From the NCBI RefSeq assembly GCF_030503675.1, contig NZ_CP129964.1:558001-622000 (forward strand): 64,000 nucleotides of DNA, given 5' to 3'. The notes beneath the pieces were generated by a model, which was not told the origin of the DNA, ran no database searches, and saw only the letters and a list, made by a program, of their open reading frames with translations. Numbering within the stretch: the first letter of the stretch is position 1; each line of letters begins with the position of its first letter. The DNA comes from Lutimonas zeaxanthinifaciens (GTDB taxonomy: Bacteria > Bacteroidota > Bacteroidia > Flavobacteriales > Flavobacteriaceae). This document shows, piece by piece, positions 1 to 9,049 of this stretch. Position numbers and translations under genes: made by a program.

Positions 1-59
1 CGTTTGTTTTAACTTTTGAATCGGTCTGTGAAAAAGTCCTTTTCTTAAAAATATGGGTG

Positions 60-506
60 ATGAAAGTAGTTGTGTTGTATATGATCTTTTTATCTCTGAT
101 ATGTTCTGCCTGTGCCCCTATAATAGCTGATTATCCAGATCCAAATGAGGATTATAATATGGAGGATTATGAAAAGGAGGATTATGATATGGAGAATTTT
201 AAGAAGGAGGATTATAAAAAAGAGGATTATAAAAAAGAAGATTATAGTAGAACAGAACTGAACAAGGTGGCTTTCGTTCCTCATCCCAATTTATTGAATG
301 AGGAACTTTGGACAAGGGTTTCAGCCTATCGTTTTGAGTGTGAGTTTTTGCGTTTAGCAGTTGAGTTTAGGGATCATAATTATGTGCTGGTGGAAATGGA
401 CGGGGAACAACGTGAATTGGCTAAAAGTATCGACTATGAACTCATAAAAAATAAGATCGTAGAGCTAACCCTGAATATCCGGCCCAAATTCAATACAATT
501 CAGTGA
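60..506 (+). CDS. Small lipoprotein with acidic KEDY-type repeats
   Basis: The protein has 148 residues when read from the ATG at 60; a GTG one codon upstream is an alternative start. The N-terminus is a hydrophobic signal followed by Cys15 and Cys18, so it is probably an exported lipoprotein. Residues of about 29-62 form a low-complexity acidic tract in which the unit (K/M)EDY recurs about seven times. The rest is a short folded-looking region. I do not recognise a family. It is the only plus-strand gene near D1 and may belong to whatever lies left of the window. Confidence 0.55.
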   Translation: MKVVVLYMIFLSLICSACAPIIADYPDPNEDYNMEDYEKEDYDMENFKKEDYKKEDYKKEDYSRTELNKVAFVPHPNLLNEELWTRVSAYRFECEFLRLAVEFRDHNYVLVEMDGEQRELAKSIDYELIKNKIVELTLNIRPKFNTIQ

Positions 507-594
507 AGCAGAGGAGTTTGTTACATGTTATCATATATCCTTGATAAAATATAGCTGGATTTCGGACAATAGTCTTTTACCTTAATCTTTTCTT

Positions 595-1413
595 TTAGTT
601 TTTGAGTCTTTTAACTTCTTCATCTATAAGCCTTACTAAGTCAGAAGCTTTTTCTTTAGCCTCAATAGACCATATACAATGATAGTTCACTTCCAGTGCC
701 AAATATCTCAGTTGATACTCCACATCTCTTTTATTTTTTAAGGAAGCTATAGGATCTTTTAAATAAGAAACATCCAAAGTGAATATGCCATAATTGTCTC
801 TTAAAAAGCGAGTGGTTTCATTCGCCCATTCTTCATGTTCTTCAATGGCATACCCTTCCAGTCGCTGATTCAAAAAGCTGTAGTAATTACCTATTTTCTT
901 TTTTAGATTAGCATTTTGAATGTTTGAGAAGGAACCTGTGGAATTCAGTTCATTGATTACCGTTTTATTTATGGCAACACCTCCGAAACCACGTCCAAGT
1001 AATGAAAAAGCCAAGTCAGTAAATTCTCGGTTTAAGGTATCTGGAAATGAGCCCTTCCAAATGCGGTTTTCAATTTCATTTTTAGAGATATCAACCCATT
1101 TCATTTCTATAAAGGTTTGCGTATTCAACCCTGAATGTTTGAGTATATAAAAGATGCCTCTTAATCGTGTCTTGTTAAAGATCAGGTTTGAATCAATAGA
1201 AGCAATATCGTCATTCAGTGCTTCTTTTAAATTAAGTAAATCGTTAATAGTCTTTAATTCTTTTTTCTGATTTTCATTCCAATTATTGATCTGCAACGCA
1301 ATCAAGATTCCTAATACTACAAGTATTATCTCTCCAATGGCATATTTTAAATACTTAAAGAATTGACTTTCTTGAATCAGTTTGTGCCTTATTCGCCTAA
1401 AGAAGTTGATCAT
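595..1413 (-). CDS. DUF6090-family membrane protein D1 (MINFF type)
   Basis: The 272-residue protein starts with a basic amphipathic stretch (MINFFRRIRHK), then the family signature KYAIGE and one membrane span at about residues 27-43 ending in NNWNE. By the positive-inside rule the long C-terminal part faces the periplasm. That part is helical and carries an ELNSTG motif near its middle, followed by a YY-rich helix, which places D1 with D6, D12 and D14. The start is fixed by the family N-terminus. The leader holds a palindromic repeat also found before D8 and D9. Family identity is firm; the function is unknown. Confidence 0.8.
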   Translation of the reverse strand: MINFFRRIRHKLIQESQFFKYLKYAIGEIILVVLGILIALQINNWNENQKKELKTINDLLNLKEALNDDIASIDSNLIFNKTRLRGIFYILKHSGLNTQTFIEMKWVDISKNEIENRIWKGSFPDTLNREFTDLAFSLLGRGFGGVAINKTVINELNSTGSFSNIQNANLKKKIGNYYSFLNQRLEGYAIEEHEEWANETTRFLRDNYGIFTLDVSYLKDPIASLKNKRDVEYQLRYLALEVNYHCIWSIEAKEKASDLVRLIDEEVKRLKN

Positions 1414-1510
1414 AGTTTAATTGTTAAAGCCTCTGCGCGGCCTGGCCCTATCGCTAAAAATGTCTACCAGACATTTTCTTTATGCTCAGTCCTGAAAGAA
1501 GTGGAGCATA
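1414..1510 (-). repeat. Leader repeat of MINFF genes, copy A
   Basis: About 97 bp directly upstream of D1 recurs almost unchanged before D8 and D9. It contains an inverted repeat, AAAATGTCT-acc-AGACATTTT, at 1457-1477. At its upstream edge, read on the minus strand, is a fossil start: ATG followed by codons for LHFFQD and a stop. This resembles the 5' end of the MLHFF-type genes in the same array. Confidence 0.75.
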
Positions 1511-1515
1511 AGGCC

Positions 1516-1575
1516 TGGATTGACCTTTAAAGGTAACTTGCTGATCTTAAAATTACTATGACAAAAGTCAGTGAA
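1516..1575 (-). promoter_or_regulatory. Conserved leader with ACCTTTAAAGGT palindrome
   Basis: A perfect 12-bp palindrome ACCTTTAAAGGT lies at 1523-1534, and an inverted repeat TGAC-AAAA-GTCA at 1559-1570. The same order of elements occurs upstream of D9, D15, D16 and D17. The minus-strand read TACCTTTA resembles the TAnnTTTG promoter box, so this is probably the promoter or operator of the gene group. That is inferred from conservation only. Confidence 0.45.
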
Positions 1576-1623
1576 GGGATAGGTGATCTGGACGGTTATC
1601 GTCTATAAAGAACTTATCTCATT

Positions 1624-2382
1624 CTAATTTTTATAGTTAGATTGATTTATTTCTGATTCCAAAAGAGACAGAAGCGATTTCACCTGCTGTTTAAGATACT
1701 TCAATTCCCCATTATGATAATTGATCGTTATGCTCATATTCAAAAGATGGTAGATCATGAGTTCGTCCTTATAGATTTCAGACATCGCATTGCTCTTTAT
1801 TTGAACAGTTGCATCAGTATTTAGCTTGACAATTTCCTGAGTTGTTAATTGTCTTCCGGCGTATTCTGTAAAAGCCCTGGTACGCTGTATTGTTACTTCT
1901 TGTGTCCCTTTTTCGTAATCTTCGTTGTAATATTCAGAAAGCTTTGTTCTCAATTCCAGATCCGAAATTAGGTCTATTTTTTCGACATCTAATAAATTAT
2001 TAAAAGCAATTCGTTGGGGAATGAATATTTTAAATTGCGATAAGGGGTTCATCCGTCCAGCAAAATCAGCTAGATTGAAATTTTCTTTGGTCGATGTTTC
2101 AAAGAGTTTAAAAGTCTCATTGATGGCATTCTTTTTTGAGTTGTTGAAGGCTAAAACCTTGTTGATACTAGTCGTATCCTGAACCAAATTTTTACGAATT
2201 TCTCCCAGGTAAAAAAACTCCTTTTTTCTTTTTAGGCGTTCTTCATTCCATGTGTTGATCTGCAAGGCGATTAAAATTCCTATAACCACCAGAACAATCT
2301 CACCAATAGCATATCGGGAGTACTTGAAGAATTGATTGTCCTGAGCGAGTCGCCAGCGTATTTTACGGAAAAATGGGAGCAT
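1624..2382 (-). CDS. DUF6090-family membrane protein D2 (MLPFF type)
   Basis: The 252-residue protein opens with MLPFFRKIRWRLAQ, the commonest N-terminal form in this array. A membrane span covers residues 26-42 and is followed by INTWNE. The variable part is predicted helical and contains the central family motif in a divergent form (FNNLLDVEKIDLISD). The C-terminus has long charged helices and no extra beta domain. It is preceded by the TGATA...TATCA inverted repeat seen at other MLPFF genes, so it is probably a single transcription unit. No catalytic residues are recognisable. Confidence 0.8.
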   Translation of the reverse strand: MLPFFRKIRWRLAQDNQFFKYSRYAIGEIVLVVIGILIALQINTWNEERLKRKKEFFYLGEIRKNLVQDTTSINKVLAFNNSKKNAINETFKLFETSTKENFNLADFAGRMNPLSQFKIFIPQRIAFNNLLDVEKIDLISDLELRTKLSEYYNEDYEKGTQEVTIQRTRAFTEYAGRQLTTQEIVKLNTDATVQIKSNAMSEIYKDELMIYHLLNMSITINYHNGELKYLKQQVKSLLSLLESEINQSNYKN

Positions 2383-2722
2383 ATAGTAAGTTTGATAACT
2401 AATATAATATCAGCTATTCATTCGTTCCACTCATCAAGGACGAACGGTATAAATTCGTTTTCAAGAGCACTTAAATAGTTTTCGGGATGTATAGACGATT
2501 ACCATCTCTGGCGCAAGAACTCGGAAAATTGCTGGCTGGGAGTTATAATTAAATGGCTCGGGTTCATATAATTTTTCACCTTTTGATGAATTTTTAGTTA
2601 CTTGGTAATACGACATCAGTGTATTTGTTAACTAGGAATATATGATTCATAATAGATGAAATTTGACTAAATTGACGCATCATTAAGATGGGTTATCTAA
2701 TAAAAAATCACAGCAGGGATTC
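2383..2722. other. Intergenic region with operator-like inverted repeat and spacer relic
   Basis: This divergent region lies between D2 and the phosphotriesterase-like gene. Next to D2 is the inverted repeat TGATAACTAatataATATCA (2393-2412). From about 2435 to 2550 there is a decayed copy of the spacer sequence seen near 6506, 10632, 17740 and 20420, recognisable by GGACGAA and by the TATAgACGATTAcCAtCTC segment. The promoter of the rightward gene should lie after 2600; I see no clear box. Confidence 0.5.
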
Positions 2723-3754
2723 ATGAAAAAAGAACCGAGAATTTATATTTTACTTTTTTTCTTAATCATAGCTTGCGGAAATCCAACATCTAACAAACAA
2801 CAGTTAATAATAGATGTTAATGGAACACAGCGATTAGCATCAAATCAAATATGGTTATCACACGAACATATATTAGTCGATTTTATAGGGGCAGACAGTA
2901 TACAACCCAACAGATGGAACCATGATACTATCATGAAAGTAGTAATGCCTTATCTCGAAGAGCTTAAAGAATTTAATGTTAATTATTTTGTTGACGCAAC
3001 ACCAGATTACTTAGGAAGAGATGTATTGCTTCTTGAAAAAATTACCAATAAAACAGGTATTAGGATTGTTACTAATACCGGTCTTTACGGAGCTCGGAAT
3101 AATAAATTTATTCCTGATTATGCTCAAGAAATGACTGCAGAAGATCTTGCCGGGATGTGGATTAATGAATATGAGAATGGTATTGATGGAACTTCAATAA
3201 GACCTGGTTTTATTAAGATTGGTATCGACGATTCTGAATCCTTAGATCCGATGCATCAGAAGTTGGTAAAAGCTGCAGCGCTGACTCATTTAAAAACAGG
3301 TTTAACTATAGCATCACATACGGGAAAAGCTACAGGTTTATGGCCACAATTGAACATTCTTAAAGAAATGGGGGTGTCACCAGAGGCTTTTATTTGGGTA
3401 CATGCCCAGTCAGAAGAGGATACTGAAAGTTATCTAAAGGCTGCAGAGATGGGATGCTGGATAAGTCTCGATGGATTAGGCTGGGAATTGGAAAAACATG
3501 TTGAAAAACTATTGTTTGCAAAAAGAAATGGAATTTTAGACAGGGTTTTGATTTCACACGATTCTGGCTGGTATGATCCGCAAAAAGAAAATCAAACCAT
3601 CAAACCCTTTACAAATATTTTTAAGAAACTCTATCCGGAGCTAAAATCACGTGGTTTCTCAGATGATGAATTTAAAGAATTGATTAGCGTCAATCCGTCA
3701 AAAGCATTTTTGATAAAGGTCAGAAATTATCCTGCAGATAAGAATGATAAATAA
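2723..3754 (+). CDS. Phosphotriesterase-family (amidohydrolase-type) lipoprotein
   Basis: The 343-residue protein has an N-terminal signal with a lipobox Cys18 (IIAC). The mature part fits the phosphotriesterase branch of the amidohydrolase superfamily. It shows the metal-binding HxH (H47-E-H49) after the first strand, a lysine in FIKIG where the carbamylated bridge lies, histidines in ASHTG and WVHAQ, and SHDSG, whose Asp is the usual catalytic base. Family members hydrolyse phosphotriesters or lactones; the substrate here cannot be told. It is a single plus-strand gene between two DUF6090 genes, probably at the outer membrane or in the periplasm. Confidence 0.8.
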   Translation: MKKEPRIYILLFFLIIACGNPTSNKQQLIIDVNGTQRLASNQIWLSHEHILVDFIGADSIQPNRWNHDTIMKVVMPYLEELKEFNVNYFVDATPDYLGRDVLLLEKITNKTGIRIVTNTGLYGARNNKFIPDYAQEMTAEDLAGMWINEYENGIDGTSIRPGFIKIGIDDSESLDPMHQKLVKAAALTHLKTGLTIASHTGKATGLWPQLNILKEMGVSPEAFIWVHAQSEEDTESYLKAAEMGCWISLDGLGWELEKHVEKLLFAKRNGILDRVLISHDSGWYDPQKENQTIKPFTNIFKKLYPELKSRGFSDDEFKELISVNPSKAFLIKVRNYPADKNDK

Positions 3755-3828
3755 TTGTGAGGACTCTCAAAGAACTAATTATGGAGTTGGGGAATAATTC
3801 ATAAATTTATATTCCAAATCAAAAATTT

Positions 3829-4206
3829 ATGAAAAGACTACTTCTACTGACATTTGCACTTTTAGTTAGTGCAGTTCAAGCCCAATGGACCAAAGCAGAT
3901 TTTGAGGAGATTTTTAAAGAATATGATTACAAGAAGAGTCCGAATTTTGAGGAATACCATTTTCAATTAAAGGGTGGTGTTCCTGAGGATTTTAAATATA
4001 ATTGGTGGAAAACGAACAAGCGACCAGAATTAAGAGATACACACATTCTCATTTACATTGAAGATACACAAATTATGATTTTGTATGAGGATATACTCGA
4101 CTTAGAATATTTTATCTCTGATTTTCAACGTATCAAAGGCGAAGTATTTAATAGAGGACTTTGGCAACTAAACCTAATAATAGCAGTTAAAAAAGATGAT
4201 CCATAA
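3829..4206 (+). CDS. Small secreted protein, unknown
   Basis: The protein has 125 residues with a clear signal peptide ending in VQAQ (cleavage at about residue 18). The mature part is rich in aromatic and acidic residues and predicted mixed alpha/beta. I recognise no family. It follows the phosphotriesterase-like gene by 74 bp in the same direction and could share its transcript. It is followed by a terminator-like hairpin near 4290. Confidence 0.6.
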   Translation: MKRLLLLTFALLVSAVQAQWTKADFEEIFKEYDYKKSPNFEEYHFQLKGGVPEDFKYNWWKTNKRPELRDTHILIYIEDTQIMILYEDILDLEYFISDFQRIKGEVFNRGLWQLNLIIAVKKDDP

Positions 4207-4678
4207 AAAAACCCAGTCAATTAGGAATGGGAGAAGGGATGAGAGAGAATATTTAACTCTTAACTCTTGATTCTCATCAACAAAAAAAGAGCCAGCGATT
4301 AAGCTGACCCTCTTTCATTTACTATTTATGGGAAATTATTTTTTGTTAGAATTTGAAACGTTGTATCAAGTAAATCCCCTAAGATTATTCTTGAATAGAT
4401 TGTGCAAAAAGTGCTACCCGAACGTTTTCAAAAGTACAAGTGCGAAAGTGATAATTGTGAAAAAAATAAATGTTCCGAATATTCTGACTTTTGCTTTCAT
4501 TGTATGCTTATTTATACAACAAATCTATTATCAAAACCTGAACATTTAGCCGACACATCATGTCATAAACTTCCTGACCTTAAAATTACTATGACATATG
4601 TATGTCATTACAAGACTTATACGATGCTTCAAGTGACGCAGTGACGGAATGGATGAGGGAAGATATTCATCTTTGGTT
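4207..4678. other. Intergenic region with hairpin and palindromes
   Basis: The region holds a terminator-like hairpin (4288-4314), then about 230 bp without convincing coding sense although two overlapping frames are open. Two palindromic sites follow: GACACATCATGTC (4551-4563) and TGACATATGTATGTCA (4592-4607). The second overlaps the start of a 26-codon frame that ends inside D3's stop region. Confidence 0.45.
4288..4314 (+). terminator. Probable intrinsic terminator
   Basis: A run of A is followed by AGAG-cc-AGC...GCT-gacc-CTCT and a T-rich tail. The hairpin is imperfect but is flanked by A and T runs on both sides, as expected for a terminator after the 125-residue gene. Confidence 0.4.
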
Positions 4679-4682
4679 TTAG
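4602..4682 (+). other. 26-codon open frame, possible sORF or relic
   Basis: ATG at 4602 starts a frame reading MSLQDLYDASSDAVTEWM and ending REDIHLWF before TAG. Fragments with the same IHLWF-ENE sense occur at 31342-31390, 16945-16990 and 16043-16090, each at the 3' edge of a minus-strand DUF6090 gene. A related 25-codon frame with LQDLFDVS is at 29224. Repetition in one sense hints at a decayed or very short gene, but translation is unproven. Confidence 0.3.
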
Positions 4683-5407
4683 AGTTTACTATTTTTATTA
4701 AGTTCGATTTCAATCAACTCAATTACCGCCTGTGTTTTTTCTACTGCTATAATTTTACGTGAAGTTGAGCCTTTTCTTAACGCACCTCTAAAACTCCACA
4801 TATTCATAAATTCATCATCATTAATTAAGGCCTCATAGTTTGTCGGAATAGCCAAATTATCTCTAAATCTAAAATGTTTTTGAAACATAGGGACAACAAC
4901 TGATGGCCATACCTGATCCTCAAGTCGTTTTGTTTCTTGAAATAAATAAGGGTAGTCAACTTCAAATAAATTTATAATTGCTTGCCTCAAAGTATCTGAG
5001 CGTATCAATTCAAGTCCTGATGATCTCAAGGTTTCAAAGGCGGAAGAAGTTAATAATACATCAGGGGCCGGACTTCCATAGGAAATAAAATAACTTATGG
5101 AATCATTATATGGTTTCTTATTTTCCAAATGTAATTGAACAATGTCAATATAAGAAGCCTGTTCAATTTGAACTTCAATATCTTTTTCAAGGTTCTTAAT
5201 ATTTGTGTTTAGGTTAGTTCTCAATTCCTTTAGAAGATTAGTTTCCCTCACTCTTAATTTTTCAAGCTCGTTCCAATTGTTGATCTGTAAAGCTATCAAA
5301 ATCCCTACAACCACAAGAACAATCTCCCCTATAGCATATCTGGAGTACTTGAAGAACTGGTTGTCCTGAGCGAGTCGCAAGCGTATTTTACGAAAAAACG
5401 GGAGCAT
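4679..5407 (-). CDS. DUF6090-family membrane protein D3 (MLPFF type)
   Basis: The 242-residue protein has the standard N-terminal module (basic helix, span at 26-42, NNWNE). The central motif is in its clearest form, AFETLRSSGLELIRSDTLRQ, which is also recognisable in D5, D9, D10 and D13. It ends with a coiled-coil-like helix. Unlike other MLPFF genes its leader lacks the TGATA...TATCA inverted repeat and has a TTGATTTTAATCAC box, so it may be controlled with the lipoprotein genes. Function unknown. Confidence 0.8.
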   Translation of the reverse strand: MLPFFRKIRLRLAQDNQFFKYSRYAIGEIVLVVVGILIALQINNWNELEKLRVRETNLLKELRTNLNTNIKNLEKDIEVQIEQASYIDIVQLHLENKKPYNDSISYFISYGSPAPDVLLTSSAFETLRSSGLELIRSDTLRQAIINLFEVDYPYLFQETKRLEDQVWPSVVVPMFQKHFRFRDNLAIPTNYEALINDDEFMNMWSFRGALRKGSTSRKIIAVEKTQAVIELIEIELNKNSKL

Positions 5408-5462
5408 CTGAAATTATTTATTATTGTTTTTAATTACCAGTATGTTGACTTAATCACAAGGT

Positions 5463-5476
5463 TTGATTTTAATCAC
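5463..5476. promoter_or_regulatory. TTGAT-N4-ATCA box upstream of D3
   Basis: TTGATTTTAATCAC lies about 62 bp before the D3 start. It matches the palindromic box found in pairs upstream of five lipoprotein genes in this window. A second, shortened half-match (TTGACTTAATCA, 5445-5456) lies on the gene side. Confidence 0.4.
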
Positions 5477-5483
5477 TAGTCTT

Positions 5484-6437
5484 TCATTTGATTGCAATCG
5501 GATTTCCAGGTGAACCTGTTGCTCCTTTGATAGGCAGGGGTGAAAACATAAACGCAAATTCATAAACCTGATCTTGAGACAATTCCTCAAGATTAAGGCT
5601 CTCTAACAAATGGATACCATTTTCTTTAAGCATCATTAAATGCACTGGCCAACTAGCCTCTGCATTAGAGAAAGGAACAACTTCTACTCCGTAATTATCA
5701 GAACCTACGATTACGATCTTCTGGTCTGCCAACCACTGGCCGGCAGATGTTCCAATTCCAGGTTCTCCACCAACCCAATCATAGTAAGCATCATTGTCAA
5801 CTTTCCATAATCTGCTGTGCCCTGTTCGAATCAAAACTACATCTCCTTCGTTGATTGATACGTTTTGCTTCTTTAGGGTTTGCTGTATGTCATCCAGTGT
5901 GATTTCATAACCTGCCTCTAATCTTTCAACTCCTTTGAAACCTGCAACATCAATTAAAATTCCTCGGGTAAAAAAGGGCCCCGCATGTTCAACACCTAAT
6001 TTTCGCAATCCGGAGGATGAATATATTTCAGTACCTGTAAATCCATTGTAGTAGAAGTCTTCTTTCTCCTCTCTATATCCAATATGCCCTAAACCATCAA
6101 ACTGAGTTCCTATCTGACCAATTTCACCTGTGAAGAATTCAAGGTTGCCTACAGTGCTGTTTTTATTTGACTCATCAATTGGAGGTGGTCCAATAATATG
6201 AAGCGTAAAATTTCTTCCTCCCTTCGGCATACTTGTTTCATAGATTTGTCCCAATTTATAGATTTTGCCTTTTGATATGAGGTTTGCAGCTTGAACCACT
6301 TTTTCAGGTGTGATGTGATTTGTGGCTCCTTTTTGATCTCCTTTACCCCATTGTTGAGAAAATACCAAGGATGGATTTATTAATAATCCCAATGAAAAAA
6401 AAGAAAGAATTGTGTATAATTTTATTTCGTGATTCAT
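5484..6437 (-). CDS. Cyclase-family (kynurenine formamidase-like) secreted hydrolase
   Basis: The 317-residue protein has a signal peptide of about 28 residues. The body fits the cyclase family of metal-dependent hydrolases: GTQFDGLGHIG occupies the place of the usual HxGTHxDxPxH metal motif, and IRTGHSRLW and PVHLMML follow as in relatives. The first metal histidine is Gln here, as seen in some subfamilies. Members hydrolyse formamides or lactones. It stands alone between D3 and a spacer relic. The export signal suggests periplasmic action; the substrate is unknown. Confidence 0.75.
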   Translation of the reverse strand: MNHEIKLYTILSFFSLGLLINPSLVFSQQWGKGDQKGATNHITPEKVVQAANLISKGKIYKLGQIYETSMPKGGRNFTLHIIGPPPIDESNKNSTVGNLEFFTGEIGQIGTQFDGLGHIGYREEKEDFYYNGFTGTEIYSSSGLRKLGVEHAGPFFTRGILIDVAGFKGVERLEAGYEITLDDIQQTLKKQNVSINEGDVVLIRTGHSRLWKVDNDAYYDWVGGEPGIGTSAGQWLADQKIVIVGSDNYGVEVVPFSNAEASWPVHLMMLKENGIHLLESLNLEELSQDQVYEFAFMFSPLPIKGATGSPGNPIAIK

Positions 6438-6859
6438 GATTGTGGAATTATAGTTGATTCAGGATTTTATAATACCTTAAATAAATATATGATTAGCAGT
6501 TTAAAACGAATAATGGTTAAGGACGAATGGCATTATTTCACTTCCGAAAGTGATGGATTATTTATCGGGAAGTATAAACGATTATCAGCTCCGGTAATTG
6601 GAAAATTGCGTTATGGTCATTGACTAAGGGAATGATAAAAACCTAAAATGTCTTACAGTAGTCGTCGGAAAAATTATTCTATACTTCGGACAATTATAAG
6701 TGTACTTCGTCCTGATTGGTTTTAAACATAAGGATAGATTAGCTACATTAAGGAACGTATATTCAAAATTTACACAAAATTATAAAATCGATCAATCTCG
6801 TATCCGGTCGAAGATTAAAATAATTTAATATGCTTTTAGGAATTTAAAACACAAGAAAT
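6438..6859. other. Intergenic region with the best-preserved spacer relic
   Basis: From 6506 to 6623 is the least damaged copy of the dispersed spacer sequence. On the plus strand it keeps an open frame reading DEWHYFTSESDGLF then KRLSAPVIGKLRY and stops after GH. Copies near 10632, 17740 and 20420 are frameshifted or interrupted. The remaining 230 bp leads to the methyltransferase gene; I see no clear promoter box. Confidence 0.45.
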
Positions 6860-7897
6860 ATGGAACAATCAATTCAAAATCAAGTTACCCCGTCAAAGAT
6901 AATGCAGGTTGGGATGGGTTTTTGGGCATCTAAAACTTTATTGACAGCCGTAAACATGGGACTTTTCACAGAATTGTCTGCCGGAATGCTTTCGGGTTCA
7001 GAAATTCAAAACAAGCTAGGACTGCATGATCGATCACTTTATGATTTTTTGGATACACTTGTGGCTTTAGGATTTTTGAATCGTACAGGATTGAAAGAAA
7101 ACGCTATGTATGGCAATTCAGATGATTCCGAAATGTTTTTAGACAAAAACAAACCGAGTTATATTGGTGGTATTCTGGAAATGTCTAATAACCGACTCTA
7201 TCCATTTTGGAATGATTTAGAAGAATGCTTAAAAACCGGAGGCCCTCAAAACGAGTCAAAAAACGGTGGAAAACCTCTTTTTGAAGCTATTTATTCTGAT
7301 CAGGACAGACTTAGGGAATTCATTCATGGTATGGGAGGTGTTCAAGCCGGTAATTTTATGAAACTGGCTCGAGATTTTGATTTCTCAAATTACAGAACAC
7401 TATGTGATGTAGGAGGTTCAGGTGCTAACCTTTCCATTATCGTAGCAAAAAATAATAATCACATGAATTGTATTTCATTTGATTTACCGCCTGTAGGCCC
7501 CATAGCAAAGGAAAACGTAAGTCAATTTGGTTTAACTGAACGAATAGAGATTGTTTCGGGAGATTTTTTTATTGATGACTTCCCAAATGCAGATATTATA
7601 ACGATGGGAAATATTCTTCACGATTGGGGTGCCCAGGACAAAGTTATGTTAGTTAGAAAGGCCTATCAAGCTTTACCTGAAGGAGGTGCACTTATTGTTA
7701 TTGAAAATATTATTGATGATCAAAGGGAAAGAAATACTTTCGGATTGATGATGTCTTTGAATATGGCTATCGAAACGGATGAAGGATTTGATTTTTCATT
7801 ATCCGAATTTAAATCGTGGTCTGAGATGGCAGGGTTTAAAGAAACAATATTGATGCCACTTGAAGGGCCATCAAGCGCAATAATAGCTATTAAATAA
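6860..7897 (+). CDS. SAM-dependent O-methyltransferase (acetylserotonin OMT-like)
   Basis: The 345-residue protein has an N-terminal winged-helix dimerisation region (about 10-105) followed by a class I methyltransferase fold. The SAM site DVGGSGANLS is near residue 187, an acidic loop FDLPP follows, then SGDFF, and GNILHDWG, whose His is the usual catalytic base of plant- and bacterial-type small-molecule OMTs. The likely role is methylation of a hydroxyl on an aromatic or polyketide-like compound; the substrate is unknown. It is a single plus-strand gene in the DUF6090 array. Confidence 0.8.
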   Translation: MEQSIQNQVTPSKIMQVGMGFWASKTLLTAVNMGLFTELSAGMLSGSEIQNKLGLHDRSLYDFLDTLVALGFLNRTGLKENAMYGNSDDSEMFLDKNKPSYIGGILEMSNNRLYPFWNDLEECLKTGGPQNESKNGGKPLFEAIYSDQDRLREFIHGMGGVQAGNFMKLARDFDFSNYRTLCDVGGSGANLSIIVAKNNNHMNCISFDLPPVGPIAKENVSQFGLTERIEIVSGDFFIDDFPNADIITMGNILHDWGAQDKVMLVRKAYQALPEGGALIVIENIIDDQRERNTFGLMMSLNMAIETDEGFDFSLSEFKSWSEMAGFKETILMPLEGPSSAIIAIK

Positions 7898-7988
7898 ATC
7901 TGAGCTGGACAATATGGGACTAAATTGGATGGATCTCCAAGGGCAAACTGCTAAGGGATGCCTGGAGTAAGATGCCAGAGGTGAGTAA

Positions 7989-9047
7989 TTAACGGACCTT
8001 TTTCATCGTTAGAATAAATCTCGGGCCAGCGCTAAAACGAATACCTTCAACCTTCCCATGATTATCAAGTTCTAAATGATAAAAACCACCGTTACCTGAT
8101 CTAAATCGATGCTCCGTTATAGGAATGATGTTCATTTTTGTGTGAGGACCAGAAGATCTATAACCCGTATAGATCAGCTGACCTTTTTCAAGGCTTATTA
8201 CTATAGAATCATCGTGAATGTAGTTTTTATCGGAACACCATTTTGAATCATATTTACCGAGATAATGTTTATTCTTTTCGACATCAATATCAAGATTTAT
8301 TGAGTTAGCCCGTTCGATTTCCTTGTCATTTAAATATTTGTGCAGCTTTCTATAGGTTGAAACTGAGATACGATCGTAGTTATTTATCCATTGATTGTAT
8401 CTGCTTTGTTTTTTATAAACTACAGAAACTGAATTCAAGTGTTCTGGATTACGTAGAAAATAATTGGTAATGACCTCATCCTTTAATTCTTCAAACTGCC
8501 AATCTCTAAACCAGTCATACTTCTCTAGTATTCTTTCCTTTTTAAGGGCTGATTCTTTCACATCATCCTCAAAATCCTTAACAACATTTGCATAAAAATT
8601 ATGAACAGAGTTTAAACCAATTAGTATGGAGTCCTGCTCTGGTGTTAAGTCCTTCACTTGAGGCATTTTACTGAATGATTTGTCCTGAAGTTTAACTATA
8701 AAAGGATCACAGCCTATATTGGTCAACGCACGTCTAGCATATCCTTTATAGTCGTCAAATTGGAGGGTGTCAATCAGTACTTTTAGATAAATAGAATCGT
8801 AATATGAATGGAAGTAAATACCAGTTCTTACACTGGTAATGTTAAAAATAAGTTCTTTCTCAACTTCAACCAATGCCTGATCAAATCTTTCAAGATCTTT
8901 TCGTCGTTCGTTCCAGTTATTAATATACAGTGCAATCAAGATCCCAATAACAACAAGAACAATTTCCCCAATGGCATATCTTGAGTACTTGAAGAACTGA
9001 TTGTCTCGGGCTAATCGCAAGCGTATTTTACGGAAGAAGGGGAGCAT
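7989..9047 (-). CDS. DUF6090-family membrane protein D4 (MLPFF type, long form)
   Basis: The protein has 352 residues. After the membrane module (26-42) comes a helical part, then a C-terminal beta-rich domain of about 90 residues beginning YLGKYDSKW and ending RFSAGPRFILTMKKVR. The last 90 residues match D7 closely, including the exact ending MKKVR, so this part was duplicated or exchanged recently. It is the last gene of a tight run (D6-D5-D4, gaps of 4 and 2 bp). The N-terminus differs in type from D7, so the two halves have different histories. Confidence 0.8.
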   Translation of the reverse strand: MLPFFRKIRLRLARDNQFFKYSRYAIGEIVLVVIGILIALYINNWNERRKDLERFDQALVEVEKELIFNITSVRTGIYFHSYYDSIYLKVLIDTLQFDDYKGYARRALTNIGCDPFIVKLQDKSFSKMPQVKDLTPEQDSILIGLNSVHNFYANVVKDFEDDVKESALKKERILEKYDWFRDWQFEELKDEVITNYFLRNPEHLNSVSVVYKKQSRYNQWINNYDRISVSTYRKLHKYLNDKEIERANSINLDIDVEKNKHYLGKYDSKWCSDKNYIHDDSIVISLEKGQLIYTGYRSSGPHTKMNIIPITEHRFRSGNGGFYHLELDNHGKVEGIRFSAGPRFILTMKKVR

Positions 9048-9049
9048 AG

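Noticed and set aside
120-260. Tandem KEDY-coding repeats as a possible CRISPR or microsatellite element
   Set aside because: The repeat is short, in frame and acidic-coding without spacers; it is part of the lipoprotein gene.
4328-4644. Two overlapping open frames of 73 and 80 codons on the plus strand
   Set aside because: They overlap in different frames, have unnatural composition, no ribosome site, and run into palindromic regulatory-looking DNA. Coding is not supported.
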